NCBI RefSeq assembly: GCF_037975245.1
Contig: NC_092571.1
Location: forward strand, 19,056,917-19,120,916
From: Apostichopus japonicus
Taxonomy: Eukaryota > Echinodermata > Holothuroidea > Aspidochirotida > Stichopodidae
Reading direction: 5' to 3'
Length of the DNA: 64,000 nucleotides
Numbering within the stretch: position 1 is the stretch's first letter; each line of letters starts with the position of its first letter. The notes beneath the pieces are model-generated. The model did not search any database. It was not told the DNA's origin and worked only from the letters and a program-made list of their open reading frames with translations. Both the position numbers and the translations under genes were made by a program. This document shows positions 52,246-62,591 of the stretch, piece by piece.

Positions 52246-55008
52246 CTACAAGAGAATTTACATAATAATAATGATAATAATATTAATATTAATCATAATA
52301 ATCATAATCATAATAAATGAGACTTATATAGCGCCAAATCAGTAGACAAAAGTCACTGCTCAAGGGGCTTTACAAAGAAAGCAAATTAATTAACAAAAGA
52401 ACAAGTGAAAAAATGGGTCTTCAGAAAACTTTTGAAAGTAGAGAGTTTAGAGCATGTTCGAATGTGATCTGGTAACTTGTTCCATAGATAAGAGCCAGAA
52501 CAAATCAGGTAATTATGTGAAGAAACTGCTTCAAATTGCAAAATGTTCTGATGCAATGACTGGAAGATGTGGTATTTAGTTAACAAGAGTGGTGTGAGGA
52601 TTAAATATCAATAACATGGGAATAGAAAGGGAGGTTAGAACTTGGTAGCAGATAGTATTTCAGACAAACATAACTCCAAGCAGCTGGCTCTATTTTCAAT
52701 ATGACTTTATCCTGTTTGCTTTTCTTGTCTCTACGTTGTTTATGCAAGTTTCTCTCTTTTTATCTCTAAAGATAGCTCGGCCGATAGAAATGCTCTTCAC
52801 TTAAATGTTAAGTCTGCTCCAATTTTTTTGATTTATGTTTGGGTTTCATTTTGTAGCCACATCGAAAGTCCTGAAACTAATTTATACTATTTCATTACAT
52901 CTTATTATCGACAAATTAATTAGCTACTGCAGAGTTGCATTTCTGGTGATGAAATCATTAAAAGCAATTTCTGGTGGCTAAAGTTGATTGCTAAACAAAA
53001 TTTGCTGAAAATATTCTGAATCTTAAGTCTGTGAAAACCACATCCTCATAGAATTTTGTATTGTAAAGATATGAAGTTTAATATTTCAAGCAATCACAAT
53101 GTCGACTAGCATCAAGACATGAACAGTACAACAAATTACAAAATACGATTTAAAGAACGAAACTTCATAAACGATTTGAGAAGCAATTTTATTCTTTTTA
53201 CCTTTGTAAAGAAGAGCTCACTGTGAGAATAGAGGTATCTTGTGTAAGGAAATATGTCAGCAAACTTATTATTTGACAGCTTTCGGACACGAAGGGCCTC
53301 TGTTACGACTCCATTAACATAGTCTCGCATCTCTGTCTCTTGTCCATGAAGATATATAGAAGGATATAGGGCAGTAGATGAATCAAACAACCAAGTGATG
53401 TTTTCATTCGATGCTTCCACTCCTGGACTGCAGGCTCTTTGTGGTTCTTTGCCGTTGTTACAATAGGGAAAATGATAGAAACCCCACTTTGCATGAGGTC
53501 TCAGTTCTTTGACCAGACGTAGAGTACTGTCCATGAAATATTTTGCGGCTTGTTCATACTCGATGAGGGCGACAAGCTCAATCATTTCATCGCTCCATTT
53601 AGGGTGCCTCTCTTGAACCAGTTTTTTAGATTGCTTGCGGTAGATTTCTCTAGTATCAAAATTTTGTGCCCACTGCGGGCGCCAAGCTTCCCAGTCGAGA
53701 ATACCGATCCCGTTGAATGCTGGATCAGGGATCGTCAACAAAACATCATCGGTGGCTTTTTCTAGATGAGCTAACAAATCAGAAGTCTGAGAACAAAGGA
53801 ATCAAGTTTGAGGTAAGCAAGACATTGGTAACATTTCCCCAAGAACACCATAGGCCTACATACATTTTACAGCTATGAGAAAACTGTTTCAGGTACTTAA
53901 ATTCACCTAATCTGCAGTACATAACTCTTTTTACTGATGCAGACTTTCTCTTAGCACTTCTCCACCCATCCCCTCCCACCCCACAAATGATACTGTTCAT
54001 TAATTCACAAATTTATGCTAGTGATCACACCTGACCTTGAAGCATCTTTGCTTCTTCCCCTTCATGGTTGTTTATAATACTGCATGACAGCTAGCACCTA
54101 AAGACAAACATTGCATTTCACCCCAAAATTAAGGTAGGGACACTGACTCAGTAAGTACTGTCATTTACAATGTGTTTCAAATAACTATGAAAGGTAACCG
54201 ATGTAAAATTAATGTTAGACAACCATTTGTTCAATATTTCAGGGGTCTGCTACTTGAAAACAGATAAAAAAAATTTTTTTTTTTAAATTACAAGATATAC
54301 TTACAGGTACAGTAGTGATTCTCAGTTTGTTATGGAACGGGTTAGATAGCTTAGGTGCATATCACAATACAGCGTGTAAATCTATCCTAGATCTAAACCT
54401 ATCTATGTAAGGTTTGAACATACATGACTTGTAGTTTACTGTAAAGGCCCAGCTAAGAACTCACCAGCTCCCTGGACAGTGGTAGTGTGGCAACCATAGA
54501 TTTCAATGGTAACTCACAACTATGATTATGAAGCTACACGCCATTCATCGGATTGTAGGTACCAGCTTATATGCAGTCCTAGTAGGGTATGACCCATAGA
54601 AACTGAAGAAAGCTTTCTTCAATTTCTATGGTATGAACTCACCTGTGGTAAACCTCCATTGATGGGCTGTGAGCTTTTGTTGAAATATGGGTAGTAACCA
54701 AGTTCATCATCGTAGAAAATGACCACTTTATCACCAGTGAAGTTTTCACCTTTATTTGCTACTATGCCATACTCATCTAAATGCAGACTGATGTTGAAAA
54801 GGTGAGAACAAGCGTAGCTGGGTACGTTCCAAAATGCAGTAAAAGGAGATTTCCAGTTGTATTTAGCTGGTCGCCAGGAGGCCGCATAGTCGTACTCTGC
54901 CTGATTCGAATTATCCGCCTGATGAGGCTGATTGTGTATTTGCACTGTTTCTAAAACCGACGTCATTACAAAGACGATCGTCATTCGGAGGATTATGTTA
55001 ATACCCAT
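51868..55008 (-). CDS. Hyaluronidase B, whole gene (3 exons)
   Basis: Joining 55008-54643, 53786-53202 and 52245-51868 on the minus strand gives 442 residues, glycosyl hydrolase family 56; human HYAL1 has 435. The likely role is endo-cleavage of hyaluronan or chondroitin outside the cell or in lysosomes. A hydrophobic N-terminus (INIILRMTIVFVMTSV) is a probable signal peptide. The catalytic motif is ILDWEAWRPQW (D153, E155), with the arginine kept that HYAL-A lost. WGFYHFP, ALYPSIYL and VVFWGS supply the other active-site positions. The tail is EGF-like (CTCDCYEGW). Intron positions and phases equal those of HYAL-A, so the pair arose by tandem duplication. The Met at 55008 was chosen because the signal peptide follows it; an in-frame Met lies upstream at 55095. 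Confidence 0.94.
52246..53201 (-). other. Hyaluronidase B intron 2
   Basis: The part nearest exon 3 is occupied by a truncated LINE in the same orientation as the gene (52262-52600). The remainder is AT-rich with no feature seen. Confidence 0.75.
52262..52600 (-). mobile_element. 5'-truncated LINE (L2/CR1-like) with ORF2 C-terminus and ATT tail
   Basis: On the minus strand an open frame (52586-52386) reads LWNKLPDHIRTCSKLSTFKS, the typical end of the reverse transcriptase of non-LTR elements. It is followed by AAAGCCCC/TTGAG, GGCGCTATATAAGT and an ATT/ATG microsatellite. Only the last part of the element is present, so it is dead on arrival. The 5' truncation point near 52600 is approximate. 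Confidence 0.82.
53202..53786 (-). CDS. Hyaluronidase B exon 2: catalytic region
   Basis: The acceptor TTCTCAG precedes 53786. The 195 codons begin TSDLLAHLEKATDD and include DWEAWRPQW, YRKQSKKLVQERHPKW, WGFYHFPYC and ALYPSIYL, then end SELFFTK at donor GTAAAA. Only one donor copy is present here, in contrast to HYAL-A. Confidence 0.95.
53787..54642 (-). other. Hyaluronidase B intron 1
   Basis: AT-rich intron of 856 bp. No repeat family, RNA gene or exon was recognised. Confidence 0.75.
54643..55008 (-). CDS. Hyaluronidase B exon 1: signal peptide and N-terminal barrel
   Basis: It encodes 122 residues and ends NGGLPQ at donor GTGAGT, phase 0. The mature N-terminus is polar and asparagine/glutamine-rich, followed by FTAFWNVPSYAC and ISLHLDEYGI, matching HYAL-A. 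It differs strongly from HYAL-A only before the barrel begins. Confidence 0.92.
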
Positions 55009-55489
55009 TGTTTGTTTATCTAAAGCCACCAAACTAACTAACGAGATATGTATCACTGCAAAAGAAAACTTACACTTAGCAGGCCTAGTATACACACATT
55101 AATACTTTGCAAAGATAGTGTGATATGCCTGATAAGAACTACAGTAGGTGCAACAACTCTACGTACTAATAGTTGTTCGTGATTATTTTTCATCCACCAC
55201 ATGCACACCGGAAAAGGATGCCTGGATAGTCATGTGTGCGGTTTGGCAGACGTCTGGTCATTGTTGTGTACATAACTGCAAAAATTCAGCTGGCACCTGA
55301 TATATCAAATGTTGTGTAAGCATGAATTTTGGGGACACTAAGGGTAAGTCAAGGGGACCTGTCAAGAGGCAGAATTTCCCCAGTCCCGTTTACTTGGTGG
55401 GTAACAGTGGATTTTCCATTCAATTATGTAATACCGTACGTATATACAGTGGTTTCAACATCGTGAAACCATGGAGTTTCATGGGAAAC

Positions 55490-56130
55490 CAAGGGCGGCG
55501 GAAGCACTTTTAATCTGGGGGGGCACCGACATCAAAGGGCACTTTGCAGAAATTCGATTGGACTGATGTAGCCTGATATTTAGTACCCTTTATAACTCTT
55601 AATGTATTATCTTATTTGCGTATACACATCACCCCATCAACGCCCCCCCCCCCCTCAAGGAAAATATGCATACTGGCACTGCAATATCCAATGTGCAAAT
55701 TGGGAAACAAGGAACAAGTTTTCTATTGAGACAAATGAGGTGAAATCATGCTAGTTGCTAATGTATGAATTTTCCGAATGAGAGTTTATTTCTTGTTAAT
55801 ATCTTAACAAATTGTTTCCATTCGAAATAGCTTTGAGTTTGACCCACATAAATTCATTAAAACTCAGGGGCATAGCCAGGATTTGCAAAGTTGGATGCAC
55901 GACTATCTGAGCGGAGCGCCACCATCGGTTGGCGCGGAGCGTACAAGACAAATTTTGGTTTTACAAACCCCTCAGATGGCCGGAAACGGCCCTTCCAGAG
56001 TGTTCATTCCGGTTCCCTGGCCTCTTGCTAACTTAAGACAATTTTTATGTAGAAAAAGGGCACATTTTTAACCCTGAGGAAAAGTGGGGGGGCACGTGCC
56101 CCCTGTGCCCCCCCGGTTCCGCCGCCCTTG
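55490..56130. mobile_element. Non-autonomous hAT-type DNA transposon with 8-bp target duplication
   Basis: The ends are inverted copies of CAAGGGCGGCGGAA; an inner GGGGGGGCAC is also mirrored. An exact 8-bp duplication TGGGAAAC flanks the element (55482-55489 and 56131-56138). Eight-base duplications and CA-G-G ends are typical of the hAT superfamily. It has no transposase. A second hAT-like terminus, CAGGGGCATAGCCAGGATTT, lies inside at 55864, suggesting a composite or nested insertion. The palindrome GGGGGCACGTGCCCCC sits near the right end. Confidence 0.85.
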
Positions 56131-56179
56131 TGGGAAACCAAGGGTTCTTCTATAGGCCTAAAGGCGAGTTGTTCCATAA

Positions 56180-56345
56180 CAACTGCCTGGTTCTATAAGG
56201 AACCTCCAGAACAGTGATAAAACTTACAGCCTCCACTGGGATTCGAACCTGGGCCTCCCGCTTTTTATGCGGACACCCTAATATATCTTAAATGCGGACA
56301 CCCTAATATATAATAAATGCGGACACCCTAATATATAATATATCT
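56180..56345 (-). mobile_element. tRNA-derived SINE-like remnant
   Basis: The minus strand reads GCGGGAGGCCCAGG then GGTTCGAATCCCAGTGGAGG, a good Pol III B box and T arm, but no intact A box or acceptor stem precedes it. Instead a TTAGGGTGTCCGCAT phrase is repeated three times with AT spacers. It may be a broken tRNA pseudogene rather than a SINE. Confidence 0.5.
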
Positions 56346-56671
56346 TATATATATAAGATTTACATAGTGAAACTAAAGAGAAAAGCAAATTTTACTGAAT
56401 AGTCAATACACACATTCATAACTGTGTGCATCAAGATGCAACTTCATCTTTCTGTCAGTCTATTTACGATTTCACTGTAGAAAATGAACAATTGTGGAAA
56501 AGTATAAAGTTGACAAATGTTACATATCATAGGCACCACATAAACAAAACTAGAAAGTTAACACAGCAAAGTTGTTCTAACGGAATTCAAGGGAAGGTGG
56601 AAAGCATTTATAAGTTTCGTCATTAATTCGTTTTACAAAGCGATCCGGAAAACTACAGCAAAAATGACTCC

Positions 56672-56744
56672 ATCCCCGTCGGGACTCGAACCCGAAACCT
56701 TTGAATTAGAAGTCCAATGCGCTAATCCATTGCGCCACGGGGAC
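56672..56744 (-). tRNA. tRNA-Arg (anticodon TCT)
   Basis: A 73-base cloverleaf on the minus strand. The acceptor stem pairs GTCCCCG with CGGGGAT (one G-U). The A box TGGCGCAATGG and B box GGTTCGAGTCC fit the Pol III consensus. The anticodon loop is CTTCTAA within TTGGA/TTCAA-like stem halves, giving anticodon TCT for AGA. Five T residues (56664-56660) lie 7 bases downstream as a terminator. No intron is present. It looks functional. Confidence 0.93.
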
Positions 56745-59700
56745 TGCTTATTTAACGAAGGAGCTACAATACTATATATTCCTTACTTCTTATTGTTTGT
56801 GCTTTACCGTGAAAACTTAAGTTGTATTTGGCATTTATATACTTTCTCAAGTAGTTACAAAATGGAAGAGTTTCATTATTACCTTGAGATATATTTTGAT
56901 GCAAGTTATCGAGTTTTCAAGCCATAATTTATGGTTGACTTCGGCCGAATTACACTTAGTTACAGTAAACAAGTTTGACGTCATTGACCTGCTCAGATTT
57001 GTTCATGGCTAGGCTAGCGCTAAGTACTAAGATACTATTTACTAAAGACTAAGTAAAGATTGTTGTGCTTGTGTTGTAGCATGTATAACTTAGTATATCA
57101 AGGAATTTTTGACTCGTCGATGTTCAGATTTTCACACAACTACAAGCATATACAGCGAGCAACTTCGCACAACCTTACCACCCATAGACTAACTGTTAGA
57201 TGTTAAGTTGGTAAACTTGATTAATCATCCGTATAACTCTGGATCTGTATACCTGGGTATGACTCTTATTTAGTCTTAAAATAGCATAGGCAAGACCAAT
57301 ACGATTCACTGAATCCAGGCTAGGCCTAGGCTAGAAAAGTAGTTGTAGGCCTAGTACTGTAAGTGTAACTTAGTACTAGTAGTGCTACACAGCTACAGTT
57401 GGCTAAACAACTTTGGCATTTGGCCTGTTAAGCCTAACATAACAGTTTATGCCTAACAAGTAACAGCAGTTAGGCTATGCTATTTTGTTAGGCCAAAGTT
57501 TGGTTACAACTATTGCATCTTCTTCATATAAGACATTAAAGAGGTAATGATATCATTCATGGGTAACAAATCTTGAGAGAACTCCAATTATTGGATTAAG
57601 CAGATGTGTTTATTAAACTGTATTCCAACAGATCATTAAACAATTTATGCCAGCGACATAATGTGAAAAAATTGTGATATGGTGACAGAACAAAGAACCA
57701 TATGAGTATAGGTTATTCAGTAACTCATCAGTAATTAATCTAGAGAATGGTACTACGATGCTATTGAACTAAGAATGAACTATGAGTAACTACTTAAACG
57801 TAAAGTAGTAACCTATGCGATACTTTGCTAATATACAACAACAACAAGGAATGTTGTTAAGATAAACTAAGTCGTAAGTTCAATATGTTAGGCATAAGCA
57901 GGAAATTTTAAGGTGGTTCTTGGACAACCTTGCCTTCATATTTGGCTGTCCAAAGGATTTTTTGGTTGTCCAATGAAAGCAGCAAAAATATTACTGGCAT
58001 TGCTTGACGTGGTACTTCGCACACATCGTGTGCAATAAAGTTACGAAATATGGCCCAGAGACTATTATGTTAATGATGTATCACCTGCGATTTTCCAACA
58101 CTTGGATTTTTAAAATGGCACGCCTTGTGCGAGAGCTGTCTGTAAGTAATACTACAATGTACCGATTGAGCCTTGTAGGTGAGGACCGTAACCTAAGGCT
58201 ATGTAGATCGACATTGCGAAAATCATGGACAGAACTGTAGTGTAGGGTTATATACATTTTACGCGGTGTACAGTATGACACTGTTCAGGATAAATCATGG
58301 TGGGTTGCAGGAATTCTCTGGTAGTGAAAAATTATTTCCCTAATTGTTTCCGATCGTTTCCAGAGACAGAGGGTAAGCCCAGGGTATACAGCACATACAT
58401 TGCTGCAACATAAACGAGCATGCGGTATGCCCTCATGCATAGTATAGTACTGTGAAAACGTTGTTCTCCAGCTAGCTTGTCATACGTGCGTGAGGTAGAA
58501 AGCAAGTGTGGTCGCAGCGGCCAGGGTCTGTAGTGTAGAAAGTATACAATACTTTACGTCACCATTAGTGCATATATACAGCATGCACATTCTGTCTTTA
58601 CTAATATAAACAAGTGTGCTGGATAATCTGGATAACTTTCCTGTGTTACTTCTGACACACAGTATAAGCTAACATAGTTTGAGAACATCAGTACCAATTT
58701 GCGATCTTTAAAGTAACTTATAAAGTAAAATATCAATCCATCAAAATGTTTAAAAAGTAACTAAATTAATAGCAATTGGCAGCTATGAGTAGAAGGAAGT
58801 GATGTTTGTGTATCCATTGTTCTGTCTTCATTTTCAACCTGTTGCAGACAGCTCAAAGAAATCATGGTAAACCCTGGAATTTCAATGCCATATATTTAAA
58901 GTAATATCCTCGTTGTATAGACCCAAGTGCTGGTTAGGCAACAAAAATACATTTGATAATATACTGAACTTTTTACAGTCTCAAAACATAACAAACATGA
59001 TCCCAATCAGACTCAAATTAAAATCCCATTTATGTTCAGTGTTCCAATGGTTCTCTAAGCTAAATCAATCCTTGCCTTATCAGGCAGCTTTCATATAACA
59101 GAAATGCATCTATATTGGTGAAGGGAAGTGCCTTGTAGGTTACTTTACTTATACATCTTTGACTAGTCAAGGCATTCCATATCAGTTCACAAAACATGGA
59201 ACATCATGAAATAAGCATATTCTGAAAAAAAAACGGGAACAGCACAACTGGCAAAAGCATTTTATGTAAAATCCCAAACTTTGAGGATTTTGCATTTAAA
59301 AATAAGGCAAAAAACCCTTCTGTATTTTTTTTGTACAAACAGGATGGTACTATATCTCTTCTAGAAAAAAATAATCAGATTTTTTCAACATGACTCGTTT
59401 TGAGTTATTGGCTGTCAAAGACGACCTCGTTTGTACATCGGAGCAACTTTAAATTTATATTGAGGAAAGCTAGGACCCTGAAAGTTGGTAACTTTATACA
59501 ATATCATTAAAGTAAAATACCTCACATCTCTCACATTGTTATGTTGTTGAAAAGTTGGCCACAAAACCCCTTCCTCTTGCTGAATCGCAGTATGAAATAG
59601 CAACTTTATAGCTACACAACGTGCAAATATATTACAGGGAAGCATTGTCATCATTATTTTGTATTGTTTGCCTTCGACTGAATACAATAACCTCTGAAGA

Positions 59701-60256
59701 ATGGAGCATCCGAAAGCAATAGTTTAGGAGCAATTTACCACTAAAATAGCACATTGTTTATCTATGGGATAGAGTCTATAGGCTTCTGTCATAGAAAGGT
59801 AGTAGGATGTTGAATTGCTGAGAAATGTGACCCAAAAAATCAAGAAAATGCCACGGTGGCAACAAATTGGGGAATTTCAATGTGTGATAATTCGACCAAT
59901 TTTGAAGCAGTACAACTCACTTTTTTAGAATATGCTTATTTCCTAGTGCTCTAATCATGTGATGAGGGTGTTAATTTTTAGAGCGGGTCCAGCAATAGTC
60001 ATCCGGGACTTGACACGGAATGACGCATTTAGCTACATCCTCCTGGACGCTTCAGCTCGTCCAATGCCACCACCACCTAACTCCACTTGTCAATATTACT
60101 TATAAATATTCAAGCCATTCATTTAACAAAAGAACTGACATATTTTTTGGTAGGTATTTCTTAATTTGTGTCAAGAAAAAAAAATGTAGGCTGTGGCATT
60201 TATGGTTCCTGAATACTTAAATACTCAAACTTTGCTTTTGATCTTGTTCTTCACAG

Positions 60257-62591
60257 ATTTCTAGCTACTGTAGGAATGTGAATAAATAAACACTCTTTAA
60301 GGCACAATGTGGTGGTTCCTGTTTCCTCATTGTATGTACCACTTGATCAGATGGTTCCCGAAGAACAATCGGCTCAAAATGTAAGTACCATAGTAACACT
60401 AATAAATCCTATAAACTAAGTGACATTGGTTTTATCCTGTGACTAACAGTAAATGTACCCTAACATGGTGGAACCTCACATGCAGAAATTTGAAGGCCTA
60501 GGAGGCCTCTGCATTTATCTAGAGTTGTTGATATCTTTCATATAATAATGAGTTTTATTTGACTTGAAAACATTTTGTAAAAATGTCCAGTTTTTTGGCA
60601 CCAGTTTCCAGAGTTTGTTTGGAAATCTCACCCTGGGGGGGGGGGGGTGGTTGAGGAATGAGATTGGCAGGTCTGTTGCATTTTATGCACCATTCTGCAG
60701 TATTACATTCTAATGGCCTATAAAGTGTAAATCTATCAATTTGCCAATTTTGATCTCAGCTAAGCTCACTTTCATGGGCTGACTGTGCAAGTGTATGGCA
60801 CTTATGCCCCACAATTTTACCAAGAATGTAACAATTGAAATCACTATTATTTGCCTACTTTAGTGATGTGAAAGTTCCACACCTTCTTGTTCATTTGTGC
60901 ATAGATAATGTGTACTATGATTATTATATTGGTTTGAGTGGACACAAAGTTAGTTCAGTTATAAATGTAACAACCTTTATGCTTATCTATCCAGATTTGC
61001 AATATTGGGTTTAGTAATTTATTCTCAATCAAGCGAGTAAAATGGCTGTCTATTATTTGTCAGAGGCTGCACTGATGTTACATAGAATATTCACAGGCCA
61101 ATGCATTCTGTGTATAGACCAGTGCAGTGCCTGGAAAAACCATTATACAGTGAGTGACCAGAGAGGAAAGCTGTTAATAAATTGCTTTTTCAGTAGATAT
61201 GTAAAACTGATGGGCACTGATATTTTATTCCAATTAGCAAAATCTTCAGTTTTCAAGAAGATTTACACAAGGACATTTTAGACCTTTATACACAATGAGT
61301 GATGGGAAGAATTTGGTTGCTGGGCCATGCAGTGCAAAGTATGGAGCTTCAGTAACCTTGTTATGAATATTAACATTTCCGTGGTGATGGCTATATCAAC
61401 ATGAATGAATATTTCTAGAACTAATTTCCAACTTTACCTAGTGTCTTTGGTATTGTTACGTATTGTTACGTATGGCAAGTCTCGACGGACTCATATACAA
61501 AGTAAATTTAACCGGCGATAATATGGAGCAGTTCCATATGGAGCAGTTCCACAATGAGTTTAATTGATGGTGAGCTTTGTTACATTATACATATAAGAAT
61601 CTTATTATTAGCTTCTGCATTTTGTTGTCTTTTTCTTCCCTTCACAGACGCATCCTGATTCTCCTCCTGTCAGTTGGCTTTCTGTTGCCTCAATTCTATG
61701 TTCTTTTAGTGTAAGTAACAAAGAATGGAACTCAAAAAATACAGGCTTCCAGTCTATTGGATGTCATAGCTTTATGCATTGTAAATATTGTTAATTGCCT
61801 TTTAAGACATTACATGTACTTTAACAGTAATAGGGCTTTATTCTCTGTAAGAGAATGTAAAGACTTTATGAATGTTATCATAAATGTGTAAAAGTAAGTG
61901 GACCTGATGTTTCGATCCTAGCAGGATCTTCTTCTTCAGCCTCTGAAGAAGAAGATCCTGCTAGGATCGAAACGTCAGGCCCACTTAATGTTACACATTC
62001 TCATACGCATGCTTTTGAGTGGATCAGCAGTGTGTTAACAGTTTTTGTTTGATTTGGTTATTGTAAATGTTTGGATAATATAAGTGCCCTAGCGGGGATC
62101 ATCTTGAAAACTGAAGCTCTTTGCTAAAAGGAATAAATTATCAGTGCCCATTCTCATTGGAATAAAAGGAAGTTGAAAATTATTGTATAAATACCAATAA
62201 ACTGTTGCTGGAACTGTCCAAACATTACCTGGGATCCAGACTTGTAGTATTAAGAGAACAACAGCATGAGTATGAGTAGTAAGTTACATTAGCCTTGGTA
62301 TCAGTGTGAGTACAAAGCTATTAGTATGAGTACATAGTATTGCGTTAGCATCTATACTATTATTGAGTACAAGTATGAGTACAACTGCACTAGGACGAGT
62401 ACAGGTATGAACTATCCTAGAATAGATCACAGACTACTCACTACGAGTCTGCTCGGATCCACACTTGCTATCAGTTAATGTCTCACGGCTACTTTATTCT
62501 TCCCCAAGCAGAGAACAATCTTCAAGATACTGTGGTCAACATCTGTTTGGACTTCTTATTGCCTCCATTGTTGTGACTTTTGTGATGCTTG
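60257..62591 (+). CDS. Unrecognised multi-pass membrane protein, first three exons (partial gene)
   Basis: Three short exons join with matching phases: 60257-60380 (coding from ATG 60307), 61648-61710 and 62512-62591, each with good GT-AG sites (GTAAGT at all three donors). An in-frame TAA lies two codons before the ATG. The 73 residues start MWWFLFPHCMYHLIRWFPKN, continue with a basic NRLKIR stretch, a hydrophobic helix (about 27-46), a polar loop EQSSRYCGQH and a second helix (about 57-72). I do not recognise the family. The gene continues past 62591, and no next exon was found before 64000. The joined hydrophobic frame is the main evidence; another frame is also open through exons 2 and 3, so transcript support is needed. 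Confidence 0.6.
60307..60380 (+). CDS. Membrane-protein gene, coding exon 1
   Basis: The acceptor GTTCTTCACAG ends at 60256, 50 bases before the ATG, so an upstream untranslated exon is implied. A stands at -3 of the ATG. The exon codes 24 aromatic/basic residues and leaves in phase 2 at GTAAGT. Confidence 0.58.
60381..61647 (+). other. Intron 1 of the membrane-protein gene
   Basis: It includes a 13-G run (60635-60647) and otherwise AT-rich DNA. A 79-codon open frame (61042-61281) has no motif and no splice support. Confidence 0.5.
61648..61710 (+). CDS. Membrane-protein gene, coding exon 2 (first transmembrane helix)
   Basis: The acceptor CTTCCCTTCACAG ends at 61647 and GTAAGT follows 61710. 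The 63 bases encode RILILLLSVGFLLPQFYVLL, a clear transmembrane helix, entering and leaving in phase 2. Confidence 0.6.
61883..61999. repeat. 117-bp near-perfect hairpin in intron 2
   Basis: Two 57-base arms are separated by the 3-base loop CCT (61940-61942). The inner part of the arms is perfect over more than 30 bases, around CGATCCTAGCAGGATCTTCT, with mismatches only in the outer part. It sits between coding exons 2 and 3 of the membrane-protein gene. The phrase GGATCGAAACGTCAGG resembles end sequences of some retroelements, including Penelope-like ones; that link is a weak inference. Confidence 0.93.
62512..62591 (+). CDS. Membrane-protein gene, coding exon 3 (second transmembrane helix)
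   Basis: A pyrimidine-rich acceptor ending CCCCAAGCAG precedes 62512; the donor GTAAGT starts at 62592. It enters in phase 2 and leaves in phase 1, coding EQSSRYCGQH and then LFGLLIASIVVTFVML. Confidence 0.6.

Larger units (their letters stand above)
55009..60256. other. Intergenic region between HYAL-B and the membrane-protein gene
   Basis: It contains a hAT-type element (55490-56130), a tRNA-like SINE remnant (56180-56345) and a tRNA-Arg gene (56672-56744). From 56745 to 60256 I see only AT-rich DNA with no convincing exon. Either neighbouring gene may have its promoter or 5' untranslated exons here. Confidence 0.6.

Noticed and set aside
58116-58142. Possible first exon, ATG then MARLVRELS before a GTAAGT donor
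   Set aside because: No acceptor further on gives an in-frame join to the membrane-protein exons, and that gene already has a stop just before its own ATG. It could be a 5' untranslated exon, but nothing supports it.
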